Positions 42,778 to 51,913 of a stretch of DNA of 64,000 nucleotides are shown here, one piece after another (position 1 is the first letter of the stretch; every line of letters begins with the position of its first letter). Source of the stretch: CAYZWU01 sp964482235 (GTDB taxonomy: Bacteria; Planctomycetota; B15-G4; CAYZWU01); contig CAYZWU010000005.1 in NCBI GenBank assembly GCA_964482235.1, forward strand, positions 1 through 64,000. The letters run 5' to 3'. The translations under genes and the position numbers were made by a program. Below the pieces are notes generated by a model. It had not been told where the DNA came from and searched no databases. It saw only the letters and a program-made list of their open reading frames with translations.

Positions 42778-45165
42778 ATGATAATCCGGAAGCTGTCCTG
42801 TTTCGTTCTCGGTTTCCTTCTGGTTTTTTCGCTTGTTCCTGCAGCGTCGGCTCATCAACCGCACGACAACATCCATGTCATTGCGGTGAGCCCAGGCTAC
42901 GAAACCGATCGGACGGTGTTCTGCTACCTCTGGCACATCAACAACTTCATCCTGAAGTCCACTGACGGCGGCGAGACCTGGTATCCCTCCCAGATCGGGA
43001 TACCCGACTCCATCATCAGCGGGCTGGCCCTGTCGCCCGCCTTCACTGCCGACAGGACGGCGTTCATCGTCACCGAGCAGGGAGAGCTGTACAGGTCCAT
43101 TGACGGATGTGCAACCTGGGAGCCTTCGGGCAGCGGGCTGCCGGGCGCGAAGTTCAACTGCATCGCCATCTCTCCCTCCTTTGCCAGTGACAGCGTGCTT
43201 TTCGTCGGGACGGAGACGAGCGGCATCTTCAAGTCGATCGATCGGGGAACCACTTTTTCAGCCTGCAACGCCGGTGTGACGGACCTGCACGTCAACACCC
43301 TGGCCGTCTCGCCCGCCTTCGATCTCGACGGCACCCTCTTTGCCGGAACGGACTCCGTGCTGCTGAAGTCCGTCGACGCCGGCGCCACCTGGTTCAACCC
43401 CACACCGCAGTACTCCGGCTACGACGTGATGACCATCGCCCTTTCTCCCGCATTTGCCGCGGACCAGGAACTCTTTGTCGGCACCTGGGGCGCAGGCGTG
43501 TTCAAGAGCACCACGGGAGGCAGCACGTGGGTGTCGGCAGGTAACGGCCTCACGGACCTCTTCGTCATCGAGCTGGCCCTTTCGCCCTCTTACACGAGCG
43601 ACAGGACCGCCCTGGTGGCGACCAAGGAGGATGTCTTCAAGACCATGAACGGCGGCATCTCCTGGTGGGAGCTGAGCAAGGGTCTCGACGTGAAATCGCC
43701 CCAGACCGATTATCACTACTTCGCCTTCGGGTTCTCTCCCGGATTTGCCGGGGACCGGACCGTCTTCCTCGCCTCCTGGGAAGGCGTTCACGTATCGGAG
43801 AAGGATGTGAGCCAGTGGCGGCATCTCGATGTCTACAACCAGAACCTCGTCAAGAGCCTGTCCCTGAGTCCGGATTTCGCGAGCGACGGAACTCTCTTCG
43901 CCGCGGCCTACGGCGGCGGGATCTACCGCTCCACCGATCACGGCGACACGTGGGTTCCCGCTTCAACGGGGCTGAGAAGCACGTTCAACGGGGGCGCGAT
44001 CGCGGTCAGCCCGGCATACTCCCAGGACCATGCGGTCTTCGTCGGGATGTACGGAGACCTGACGGCGACCACCAGGAACGGAAATGCCTGGTTCGCACTC
44101 CAGGTGAATCCCCAGGACACGATCTTTCCGAGATCGATCGCGATCTCTTCCGACTTCGCCAACGACGGGACCCTCTTCTTCACCAGCGGCATGCACGGCA
44201 CCTATCCGGTGTACAAGAGCGTGGACAGCGCCGCCTCCTTCACCCCCATCGATCCGGGCTTCACCAATCCCCGCTGCATCGTCGTCTCGCCGGACTACTC
44301 CACCGACCGCACCGTCTATGCAGGCGCCTTATCCGGCGTCTACCGCTCTCAGGACGGCGGAAGCACATGGGAGCATCTCGGCATGGACGGGCACGGGCTA
44401 TTCACCATCGACATCTCGCCGAACTTCACGGCAGACGGAGTGCTCTTCGTGGGAACGCTGGACGACGGTGTCTTCAAGACCTCCGACAGGGGCCTCACCT
44501 GGACCGAGGCCAACAATGGACTTGATGAACCCGTGATCGAATCGCTGAGCCTTTCGCCGGCTTATGGAACGGACGGAACCCTCTTCGCCGCAGCCAAGAG
44601 CCGCGGCGTTTTCAAGTCCACCGACGGGGGCGGTTCATGGCAGGCCATGGGGCTCGAGGGGACATTCCTTCGCGCCGTGGAGGTTTCGCCTGACTTCCCG
44701 ACCGATCAGACCGTCTTTCTCGGAGCCTGGGACGGCGTCTACCGCTCCGTTGACGGCGGAAGCAGCTGGAGCCGCGTGCTGAAAACACGCCGCTACGACG
44801 ACAGGAGCGAGTTCATCCACTGCTTCAAGGAGTGGATCATGTCCACCGACACCCTCTGCAGCGGCATCTCCCTCAAGTACTCCACTGTCAAGGACGCCAG
44901 GGCGGGGATGCAGTTCCACGGCGACTCGATCGCCTGGATCGGAGCGAAAGCCTACCATGGCGGCATCGCCAACGTCTACGTGGACGATGTCTTCGAGGCC
45001 CAGGTGGACCTCTACTCGGCATCGCCCAAGTGGCAGGAAGTGCTCTTCTCCAGGTCCGGCCTGACTCCGGGGATCCACACCATTACCATCGAGGTGACGG
45101 GAACGAGCAACCCGCTCTCGTCGGGAACGGCCGTCTACATCGACGCCTTCGACGTGGGATATTGA
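42778..45165 (+). CDS. Secreted Asp-box (BNR/VPS10-like) beta-propeller protein
   Basis: 795 residues with a signal peptide (FLLVFSLVPAASA). About thirteen Asp-box motifs of the form S-x-D-x-G-x-T-W occur at roughly regular spacing (STDGGETW, SQDGGSTW, TSDRGLTW, STDGGGSW, SVDGGSSW), giving one or more sialidase-like propellers. Each is preceded by an LSPxFxxDxT(L/V)F strand. The last 110 residues (GISLKYSTVKDARAGMQF, IDAFDVGY) form a carbohydrate-binding-like module. No catalytic sialidase Arg triad is evident, so binding or surface display is more likely than hydrolysis. Confidence 0.85.
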   Translation: MIIRKLSCFVLGFLLVFSLVPAASAHQPHDNIHVIAVSPGYETDRTVFCYLWHINNFILKSTDGGETWYPSQIGIPDSIISGLALSPAFTADRTAFIVTEQGELYRSIDGCATWEPSGSGLPGAKFNCIAISPSFASDSVLFVGTETSGIFKSIDRGTTFSACNAGVTDLHVNTLAVSPAFDLDGTLFAGTDSVLLKSVDAGATWFNPTPQYSGYDVMTIALSPAFAADQELFVGTWGAGVFKSTTGGSTWVSAGNGLTDLFVIELALSPSYTSDRTALVATKEDVFKTMNGGISWWELSKGLDVKSPQTDYHYFAFGFSPGFAGDRTVFLASWEGVHVSEKDVSQWRHLDVYNQNLVKSLSLSPDFASDGTLFAAAYGGGIYRSTDHGDTWVPASTGLRSTFNGGAIAVSPAYSQDHAVFVGMYGDLTATTRNGNAWFALQVNPQDTIFPRSIAISSDFANDGTLFFTSGMHGTYPVYKSVDSAASFTPIDPGFTNPRCIVVSPDYSTDRTVYAGALSGVYRSQDGGSTWEHLGMDGHGLFTIDISPNFTADGVLFVGTLDDGVFKTSDRGLTWTEANNGLDEPVIESLSLSPAYGTDGTLFAAAKSRGVFKSTDGGGSWQAMGLEGTFLRAVEVSPDFPTDQTVFLGAWDGVYRSVDGGSSWSRVLKTRRYDDRSEFIHCFKEWIMSTDTLCSGISLKYSTVKDARAGMQFHGDSIAWIGAKAYHGGIANVYVDDVFEAQVDLYSASPKWQEVLFSRSGLTPGIHTITIEVTGTSNPLSSGTAVYIDAFDVGY

Positions 45166-45186
45166 TCGTTCGCCCGGAACAAAGCA

Positions 45187-45212
45187 GGGACGGCACCGTC
45201 CGGTGCCGTCCC
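45187..45212. terminator. 12-bp GC-rich hairpin between convergent genes
   Basis: GGGACGGCACCG and CGGTGCCGTCCC are separated by only two bases. It stands between the gene ending at 45165 (plus) and the one ending at 45303 (minus) and would serve both. A CCTTCTC tail follows on the plus strand. Confidence 0.7.
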
Positions 45213-45302
45213 CTTCTCGCAGACTGGTGAAGGATTTCGACTCGACGCGCGGTCAGCGCTTCTCCCTGCCGGCCGGCGCGCGCGGCGCGACAGTCAGCTT
45301 GC

Positions 45303-46229
45303 TCAGGGCACGATCTCGATGGCCACGGCGTTGGACTGGAAGTCGTAAGGGCCCTCCGTCGTGAAGGCGAAATGCAGGGTCGAGCCTGCCGCGAGGGCGA
45401 GGGGCGTGTCCTTGTAGATCTCGGCCACGGCCTCGCCGTTCCCGTCGAGCTGGTCGCGGAAGTTCGTGAACACAGGCGCGCTGTAGTGGGCGATGATGTA
45501 GTTCATCACGAAGTCGCGGTTCAGGGGCAGTATCCCGCCGCCCGGGAGATTGGTGCCCGGCGAGGTTCCGCTGGCGCTGGCCAGCAGGAAGTAATCCCTG
45601 AATGCGTAGGAAGGTCCGGCATCGAGGAAGAACTTCACCCATCCGCCATCGTCCCGCGACAGGGCAAAGGTTTCCGTTTCCAGCGGATCGTTGAACGAGT
45701 TGATCTGGAACTCAGGATATTGATCGCCGCCGCTGTACCAGTTCATGGGTATCAGGAGCCCGATGTTCGCTCCATCGACGTAGCAGGTGTAGCCGGGAAT
45801 CGACGGCCAGGGGCAGGGGTCGATGCTGAACCAGGCCGGATTCGTGTCCGTGACGAAGAAGTCGAAGGTCAGGATGCAGTTCGGGTCGTCGAAAGGCTTG
45901 GGATACTGATAACCGACGATGAAGTCCGGAGGCGTCCCGATGTTCAACGGATTCGTTCCCTGGATGTTCCAGTTGTAAGCGACCACGTTGCTCGAGTAGG
46001 AGATGGTCATCTCCCATCCCGCAATGCCCGCTGCCGCCGAGCCGTTGAGGAGGCAGACATAGAGGGTGTAGGTCGGTCCCACGATGGCATCCATGTGGGA
46101 CAGGCCCGTACCGTCGTCGCTGGTGAAGATGCCGATGAGATCCTCGGTCCCCTGTCCCAGCAAGGGCGCTGCACCGAAAAGAAGAAGGAAGGATAAAGCT
46201 GCTGCCGTGATCGTTGCTCGTCTATTCAT
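45303..46229 (-). CDS. Secreted protein with cohesin-like domain and shared C-terminal module A
   Basis: 308 residues with a signal peptide (AALSFLLLFGAAPLLGQ). The first half (GPTYTLYVCLLNGSAAAGIAGWEMTISY and later beta strands) resembles cohesin-like immunoglobulin folds. The last 105 residues (YFLLASASGTSPGTNLPGG, LPLNRD, LDGNGEAVAEI, LAAGSTLHFAFTTEGPYDF) match the ends of the proteins at 35268 and 49330. The ATG at 46229 has GGAGG eight bases upstream. Function unknown; surface or secreted. Confidence 0.75.
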   Translation of the reverse strand: MNRRATITAAALSFLLLFGAAPLLGQGTEDLIGIFTSDDGTGLSHMDAIVGPTYTLYVCLLNGSAAAGIAGWEMTISYSSNVVAYNWNIQGTNPLNIGTPPDFIVGYQYPKPFDDPNCILTFDFFVTDTNPAWFSIDPCPWPSIPGYTCYVDGANIGLLIPMNWYSGGDQYPEFQINSFNDPLETETFALSRDDGGWVKFFLDAGPSYAFRDYFLLASASGTSPGTNLPGGGILPLNRDFVMNYIIAHYSAPVFTNFRDQLDGNGEAVAEIYKDTPLALAAGSTLHFAFTTEGPYDFQSNAVAIEIVP

Positions 46230-46484
46230 CGCCAGGTCCTCCATTTAGAGCCATTCAGGCCACCAGTCACATCGAGATCAAGCAGAAGAAAACCGGCGCG
46301 ACCGTTCCGGGAGGCTCGCTCGCACCGGTATAAGATCCGTTTTTTCTGGCGAGACTCCCTCAAAAAAGGGCAAAAAAATGCCCCTCCCGCCGCTCCTCTG
46401 CGCTTCCTTCTCCGGAAAGATTTCTGTTCGCGTCCACTCCAATCAGGACGCCCGTTGCCTGGACTTGGATCCGGAGATCTCAAG
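46230..46484. other. Divergent promoter region between two secreted-protein genes
   Basis: A 255-base gap between divergently transcribed genes. It should carry promoters for both, but I see no -35/-10 pair or palindrome that I would defend. Confidence 0.4.
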
Positions 46485-49127
46485 ATGAGAATTTCCTGCA
46501 GCCCGACAAAAATCGTGCTTTCGACAGGAATCATCCTGTCACTTCTGCTTCTCATGGCCTCCCCGGCCGCTTTGGGAGAGATTTACGAAGACACCATGCT
46601 CTATTCCGCCGACAGGCAATCGCATGATCAGCTGGGATGGTCCGTCTCGGCTTCCGGATCGACCGCTCTCGTCGGCGCCCCCTACGATGACGACAACGGC
46701 TCCGACTCCGGATCGGCCTACATATTTAGGTATGACAGCGTCTCCGAGGCGTGGATCGAGGAAGCCAAGCTGCTCCCGTCCGACGGCGCTTCTCACGAGA
46801 CCTTCGGCTGGTCGGTCTCCCTGTCTGGCGACGTGGCCCTGATCAGCGCGCCCCATCACGACGGCTTTTTCAACAGCCCCGTGCCGGGCTCGGCATATAT
46901 CTTCCGCTACAATCCTGTCACTGCGACCTGGATCGAAGAGGCGAAGCTCGTCGCTGCGGGAGGTCGGCAAGGCGATGAATTCGGCTATGCCGTCTCCCTC
47001 GACGGCGGCGTGGCTGCCGTTGGAGCACCTTACAGCGACACTCACGGTAATAGGTCGGGCTCCGCGTACCTCTTCCGGTACGACGATCCCTCCGGATTGT
47101 GGTTCGAGCAAGCCGAGGTCCTGGCACCTGACGGCGAGGCGGACGACCAGTACGGCACTTCCCTCTCCGTTCTCGGCAACCGGGTCGTGGTCGGGTCACC
47201 CATCGCGGACGGCCTCACGGACAACGTCGGCGCCCTGTACGAATACCTCCACGATCCGGGATCCGGCCAGTGGATCTACGCATCCAAGATCGTTGCCTCC
47301 GAGATGGAATCGGGGGGAGGATTCGGATATTCCGTCGCCATGACCGGGGACACGATCGTGGCCGGCGCTCCGTTCCATGTCTTTCCCGACGGCGACTGCG
47401 GTTCGGTCCACTTCTTCCGCTGCGACGCGGCGGGAATCTGGAGCGAGACCGCTGTCCTTCGCAACGAGGAAGGCCACCACAGGGACTGCTTCGGTTTTTC
47501 CGTGGCCATCGACGGCGACGTCGCCTTGATCGGAGCCAGGTGGTCCGAAAACCCGTACACGAGCGCGTGGACGGGAGCGGCGTTCAAGTATCGCTACAAC
47601 AGCGGCACGGGCACATGGATCCTGGAGGACAAGCTGCTCGATTCGGTCGGGCTGTTCGAAATCTGGCTGGGCTACTCCGTCGCACTCTCGGGAGAAGCGG
47701 CGCTTGTCGGAGCTCCCCTGAAGACGCCGCCGGGCATTGCGATCGAACCGGGCGCCGTCCTTGTCTACGGGACGCCCGACGACGAACCGGTCATCCGCGT
47801 GCCTTCCGATCATGCCACGATCCAGGCGGCGATCGATGCAGCGCCGGAAACCTACACGATCCTCGTCGAACCCGGCACCTACGTGGAGAACATCGACTTC
47901 AAGGGCAAGTCAATCATTGTCCGTTCCACCGAGGGGCCGGACAGGACAGTGATCGACGGCGGCCAGGCCGGGCCGGTGGTCACCTTCACGAGCCCGGCCC
48001 GGGAAGGCGCCTGGCTCGACGGATTCACCATCACCAATGGCAGCGCGGCCGAGGGCGGCGGCATCCATTGCGACGCCGCCTGGACGATCATCACGGGCAA
48101 CATCGTCATTGGCAATACCGCCGCGTATGGCGGCGGCATCTACTGCACCGGCTTCGATCCGATCGTCTTCGGCAACGCCGTCATGCTGAACTCGGTCACC
48201 CGGGACGGCGGCGGCATCTTCTTCAGGTTCGTCACCGGCGACGCCTCCCTGATCTCCCACAACTTCATCCTGGCCAATGCAACGGACGGAGCTGCCAATC
48301 ACGACGGCGGCGGCATCGCTTTCATGGAGTGCGTTGCGCCGGTCATCAGCAATCTCGTTGCGGGCAATTCGGCCTATACCGGCGGCGGGCTCTACTACGA
48401 TTTCGGCCTGAACAGCGTCGTGACGAACAACACCTTCTTCGGCAACACGGCGGTATCGAGCGGCGGCGGGATCCACTTCGGTCCCGAGGGGGCCACGGGG
48501 GTGATGACGAACACGATCGTCTGGGACAATACGGCTCCAACCTGGCCGGAAATCGATATGGGCAGCGGAAGCGTTTCGGTGACCTACTGCGACGTCAAGG
48601 GCGGCTGGAACGGGGAAGGCAATATCGACGCCGACCCGCTCTTCGCCGATGCTGCTCTCTGGGACTTCCACCTGACCTGGGACTCGCCCTGTCGCGAAGC
48701 TGGAACTAATGCCGCAGCCGGCCTGCCTGAATTCGATTTCGAGGGCGATCCCCGCTCCGCCTTCGCCATGGTCGACATGGGTGCTGACGAGTTCTACACC
48801 CACCTCTACCACGTGGGCCGGGTCATGCCCGGAAGCGTGGTCGAGATCAAGGTCGTGGGATCCATCGACTTCCCGGTGATGCTCTTTCTCGGAGCCCGGG
48901 TGTACGATCCCCCCTCGCCCACCCAGCACGGCGGCTACTATCTCGACTGGCCGCCGCTCTGGCGGGGACAGGTCGGCAGGATCTCCGCCAACGGCCTGCT
49001 GGTCGCTCCCACCACGGTTCCCCCGACGTGGAGCAGCGGCGAACTCTATCATCTCCAGGCCCTGGTCGGTCCCTGGAACGGTTCGCAGACGCTGTTCACC
49101 AACTACGATGTCCTGGCCGTCGAGTGA
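46485..49127 (+). CDS. Secreted FG-GAP plus right-handed beta-helix protein
   Basis: 880 residues with a signal peptide (IILSLLLLMASPAALGE). Residues about 45-430 hold seven FG-GAP-like repeats (GWSVSASGSTALVGAPYDDDNGSDSGSAYIF and variants), forming an integrin-type propeller. Residues about 440-740 are a pectate-lyase-like parallel beta-helix (IPSDHATIQAAIDAAPETYT-like start, then repeated GGGI turns). The last 110 residues are shared with the protein at 53201. No catalytic residues of a polysaccharide lyase are evident. The ATG at 46485 follows GGAG. Confidence 0.85.
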   Translation: MRISCSPTKIVLSTGIILSLLLLMASPAALGEIYEDTMLYSADRQSHDQLGWSVSASGSTALVGAPYDDDNGSDSGSAYIFRYDSVSEAWIEEAKLLPSDGASHETFGWSVSLSGDVALISAPHHDGFFNSPVPGSAYIFRYNPVTATWIEEAKLVAAGGRQGDEFGYAVSLDGGVAAVGAPYSDTHGNRSGSAYLFRYDDPSGLWFEQAEVLAPDGEADDQYGTSLSVLGNRVVVGSPIADGLTDNVGALYEYLHDPGSGQWIYASKIVASEMESGGGFGYSVAMTGDTIVAGAPFHVFPDGDCGSVHFFRCDAAGIWSETAVLRNEEGHHRDCFGFSVAIDGDVALIGARWSENPYTSAWTGAAFKYRYNSGTGTWILEDKLLDSVGLFEIWLGYSVALSGEAALVGAPLKTPPGIAIEPGAVLVYGTPDDEPVIRVPSDHATIQAAIDAAPETYTILVEPGTYVENIDFKGKSIIVRSTEGPDRTVIDGGQAGPVVTFTSPAREGAWLDGFTITNGSAAEGGGIHCDAAWTIITGNIVIGNTAAYGGGIYCTGFDPIVFGNAVMLNSVTRDGGGIFFRFVTGDASLISHNFILANATDGAANHDGGGIAFMECVAPVISNLVAGNSAYTGGGLYYDFGLNSVVTNNTFFGNTAVSSGGGIHFGPEGATGVMTNTIVWDNTAPTWPEIDMGSGSVSVTYCDVKGGWNGEGNIDADPLFADAALWDFHLTWDSPCREAGTNAAAGLPEFDFEGDPRSAFAMVDMGADEFYTHLYHVGRVMPGSVVEIKVVGSIDFPVMLFLGARVYDPPSPTQHGGYYLDWPPLWRGQVGRISANGLLVAPTTVPPTWSSGELYHLQALVGPWNGSQTLFTNYDVLAVE

Positions 49128-49181
49128 CCGGCGGTGAGCGCGCCCTGCTCGAGTGAGGGAGATCGTCGATTTCGCCCTTAG

Positions 49182-49227
49182 CAGCCCGTTGAAGAAGTGC
49201 TTCGGGAATGACTTCTTCGACGGGCTG
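49182..49227. terminator. 17-bp hairpin downstream of the FG-GAP/beta-helix gene
   Basis: CAGCCCGTTGAAGAAGT pairs with ACTTCTTCGACGGGCTG with a single T-G wobble and a 12-base loop. An A-run follows rather than a T-run, so on the plus strand it is atypical as a terminator; it may be a dispersed palindromic repeat. Confidence 0.6.
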
Positions 49228-49329
49228 TTCCATGCCCAATAAAAAAATGCCCCTGAACCCCACTGGGGGATGACAGGCCTGACCTATGTGCTATAAACAA
49301 TATTTTAATCCCCGTTACCGGAGAAGGCC

Positions 49330-50658
49330 ATGCGGTTCCCCCTTCTGTTCCTCGTTGCAGTCGTGCTTTTCGTCTTCTCGCCCACAAGCCATGCAGGAGC
49401 GCCCGATCTCGAGAGCGGCGTGAAGATCGACGACGGCGGCCAGCCGCTCGATCTCGACCGGTATCTCTCTCCCTGCGTGGTCGACTGGAACAACGACGGG
49501 AAGAAGGACCTCCTCCTCGGGCAGTTTACCGATGGCTGGATCTGGCTCTATCTCAACCAGGGCACCGACATCAATCCCCTCTTCAACAGCGGCAGCCTTG
49601 TCGAGTCGGGGGGGCAGCCGATCACCGTCACCTACGGGTGATGCCAGGGCGCGACTCCACGGGTCGTGGACTGGAACAATGACGGCAAGAAGGACCTGAT
49701 CACCGGCGAGCACGATGGATTCATCCGCATCTACCTCAACACCGGTACGGACTCCGATCCCCTCTTCAACGGCTACTCGCTGCTTCAGATGAACGGCGCC
49801 GATTACACGGTGGGGTACAAGTCGTCCCCCTTCATCGCGGACTTCAACGACGACGGGAAGAAGGATCTCCTCTGCGGCGAGGATTTCGGGAGGATCGCGC
49901 TCCTCGTCAACATCGGGACCGATGCGGCTCCTGTGTTCGACAGCGCCGTCTTCATCCAGGACGGCTCCCAGGACATCAACGTGGGGCTTCGTTCCTGCCC
50001 GGTGTTCGTGGACTGGAACGGCGACGGGAAGAAGGACCTCCTCGTGGGCTGCTACGAGGGCGTTATATTCTATTTCGAGAACCAGGGGACAGTGACGGAT
50101 CCGCTGTTCAACGGATCGACTTTCCTCGAGGCGGGCGGCAGCCTTCTCGATGTTTCCTTCTACTCGCGCATCGATGTGACGGACTGGGACAACGACGATG
50201 TGCTCGATGTTGTCAGCGCCGGCTACGACTTCTTCGGCATGATCAGATCGCCCGTCTGGTACTTCCACGGCAAGGGACCGCTGGCCGCCGGCGGGAACAG
50301 CCTCTCCCGGACGGCGGGCGGAACGATCGAATTCAGCCTGAACGCCGGGACCGCAAACGGAGGCAGGAACTACTTCCTGCTGGGAAGCGCGTCGGGAACC
50401 GAGCCGGGCCTGGCTCTTCCGGGCGGCGGCGTCCTGCCGCTGAACCGCGACGCCCTCTTCGATTACATTCTCGGCAACCACAACAGTCCCATGCTCGACA
50501 GCTTCAGGGGAATCCTTGATTCGGACGGAAAAGCCCTGGCAACGCTGAACGCGCCGTCCGTGACTCTGGCCGCCGGGTCGACCGTCCACTTCGCCTACAC
50601 GACGGAGAGTCCCTACGACTTCCAGTCGAACGCCGTGCCCGTGGAGATCATCCCTTGA
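49330..50658 (+). CDS. Secreted FG-GAP/VCBS repeat protein with an in-frame TGA at codon 104
   Basis: 443 codons if the TGA at 49639-49641 is read through; the two parts share frame and repeat register. After a signal peptide (FLVAVVLFVFSPTSHAG) come about five VCBS repeats centred on VDWNNDGKKDLL, which bind calcium in related proteins, then the shared C-terminal module (YFLLGSASGTEPG, LPLNRD, AAGSTVHFAYTTESPYDF). The TGA falls in the loop before the second repeat and is followed directly by a Cys codon. GGAGAAGG precedes the ATG. Selenocysteine, nonsense mutation or sequencing error are all open. Confidence 0.7.
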
Positions 50659-50772
50659 TCGGCGAGTAAATCGAGTGGTACCCTTTTCCCCTGCATTCGT
50701 TTTCCAGCTGAGAAGAATGGCGGCGATCCTCGATCTGCCGCCGGAAACGAACTTCAGGAGGAAAGCATCACG

Positions 50773-51894
50773 ATGACGCGACCTGAAATACTCCCCCCCG
50801 ACAGCGGGTCGCTGGCCAGGCTGGCGGCGATCCACGGCCAGGACCGGTGCGTTCTGACGGTCTATTTTCCCGGTTCACTGATCCCTGAAACGGGCGAGGC
50901 AGGAGACGTTGCCGATTTGCCGGGAGAGCTCCTGCCCGCCGCAGGCCTGACCCGCGACGAGGTCGAGCACCGGAGCCGATCCGTCTCTCTCTGGAAGGCG
51001 GCCGCAGGCGCGGTCACTCTGCCGCCGGCCCGGGGTTGGGTCGGCGTCGTCTCGTGGCTCACCGACGAGGCGGCCTTCGTGCAGCTGCCCGACAGGGTGG
51101 AGAAGGCGGCCTATCTCGACAACTCGCCGTTCCTGCTGACCGCTGGAAGGCTGCTCGACGACCGGGCCGCCTATGCCGTCGTCTACGCCGACCACGCCCG
51201 GGCCAGCATCTACCTGGCCGCCCTGGGTAAGCTGCACGACGAGGCGAAGCTGCGCGGCGAGATCAAGAACCACGTCCGCAAGGGAGGATGGTCTCAGCAG
51301 AGATACGAGAGGCGCCGCGACAAGGAGATCCATCATTACTGCGTGGCCATGGTGAGCCATCTGAAGGAGCTCGTGGAGAGCGAGAAGCTGAAGCGGATCG
51401 TCCTGGCCGGCGACAGGATCCTTCTCAATGAGCTCGAGAAGCGGATGCCCGTTGACATGCAGGGCCGGATCGTCTGCCGCCTCCCGATGGAAGGCAAGAA
51501 GAGCGACCACGAGATCTTCAAGGACACATTGACCGCTGCAGCCGAGGAGGAGATCCGGGAAGAGAGGCAGCTCCTCGAGCAGATCGAGAGCGCCTGCGCC
51601 TCGGGCGGGCAGGCGGTCGCCGGACCGGAGAAAACGCTTCTGGCCCTGAAGGAGAAGCGGGTCCGCCGCCTGCTCCTTGGGCCGATGGAGGATGTGGCGT
51701 TCCGGCGCTGCGGGTCGTGCGGCTTCTTCGGCCTCCATGACGAGGCCGCGTGCCCCGACTGCGGGGAAGAGGCCTACGAACAGTCGGCCGCGAACGAGTT
51801 CATGGATCTCGCCTTTTCAGGGGGCAGCGAGGTGGAGTTCACCCTGGACGATCTCGACGAGATCGGCGGAGTCGGCGCGCTCCTGCGCTGGTAG
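50773..51894 (+). CDS. Bacterial release-factor-1-like protein (baeRF/Vms1-type)
   Basis: 373 residues. HVRKGGWSQQRYERRRDKEIHHY is the characteristic segment of the archaeo-eukaryotic release-factor-like (baeRF/VLRF1) families, which include ribosome-rescue peptidyl-tRNA hydrolases. The preceding domain (VVYADHARASIYLAALGKL) is the RNase-H-like fold. A C-terminal zinc ribbon (CGSCGFF then CPDCGEE) follows a basic region. By homology it may act on stalled ribosomes. AGGAGG precedes the start. It is 19 bases upstream of the glycosylase gene. Confidence 0.8.
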   Translation: MTRPEILPPDSGSLARLAAIHGQDRCVLTVYFPGSLIPETGEAGDVADLPGELLPAAGLTRDEVEHRSRSVSLWKAAAGAVTLPPARGWVGVVSWLTDEAAFVQLPDRVEKAAYLDNSPFLLTAGRLLDDRAAYAVVYADHARASIYLAALGKLHDEAKLRGEIKNHVRKGGWSQQRYERRRDKEIHHYCVAMVSHLKELVESEKLKRIVLAGDRILLNELEKRMPVDMQGRIVCRLPMEGKKSDHEIFKDTLTAAAEEEIREERQLLEQIESACASGGQAVAGPEKTLLALKEKRVRRLLLGPMEDVAFRRCGSCGFFGLHDEAACPDCGEEAYEQSAANEFMDLAFSGGSEVEFTLDDLDEIGGVGALLRW

Positions 51895-51913
51895 AAGTAG
51901 GAGAATCGTTTCG

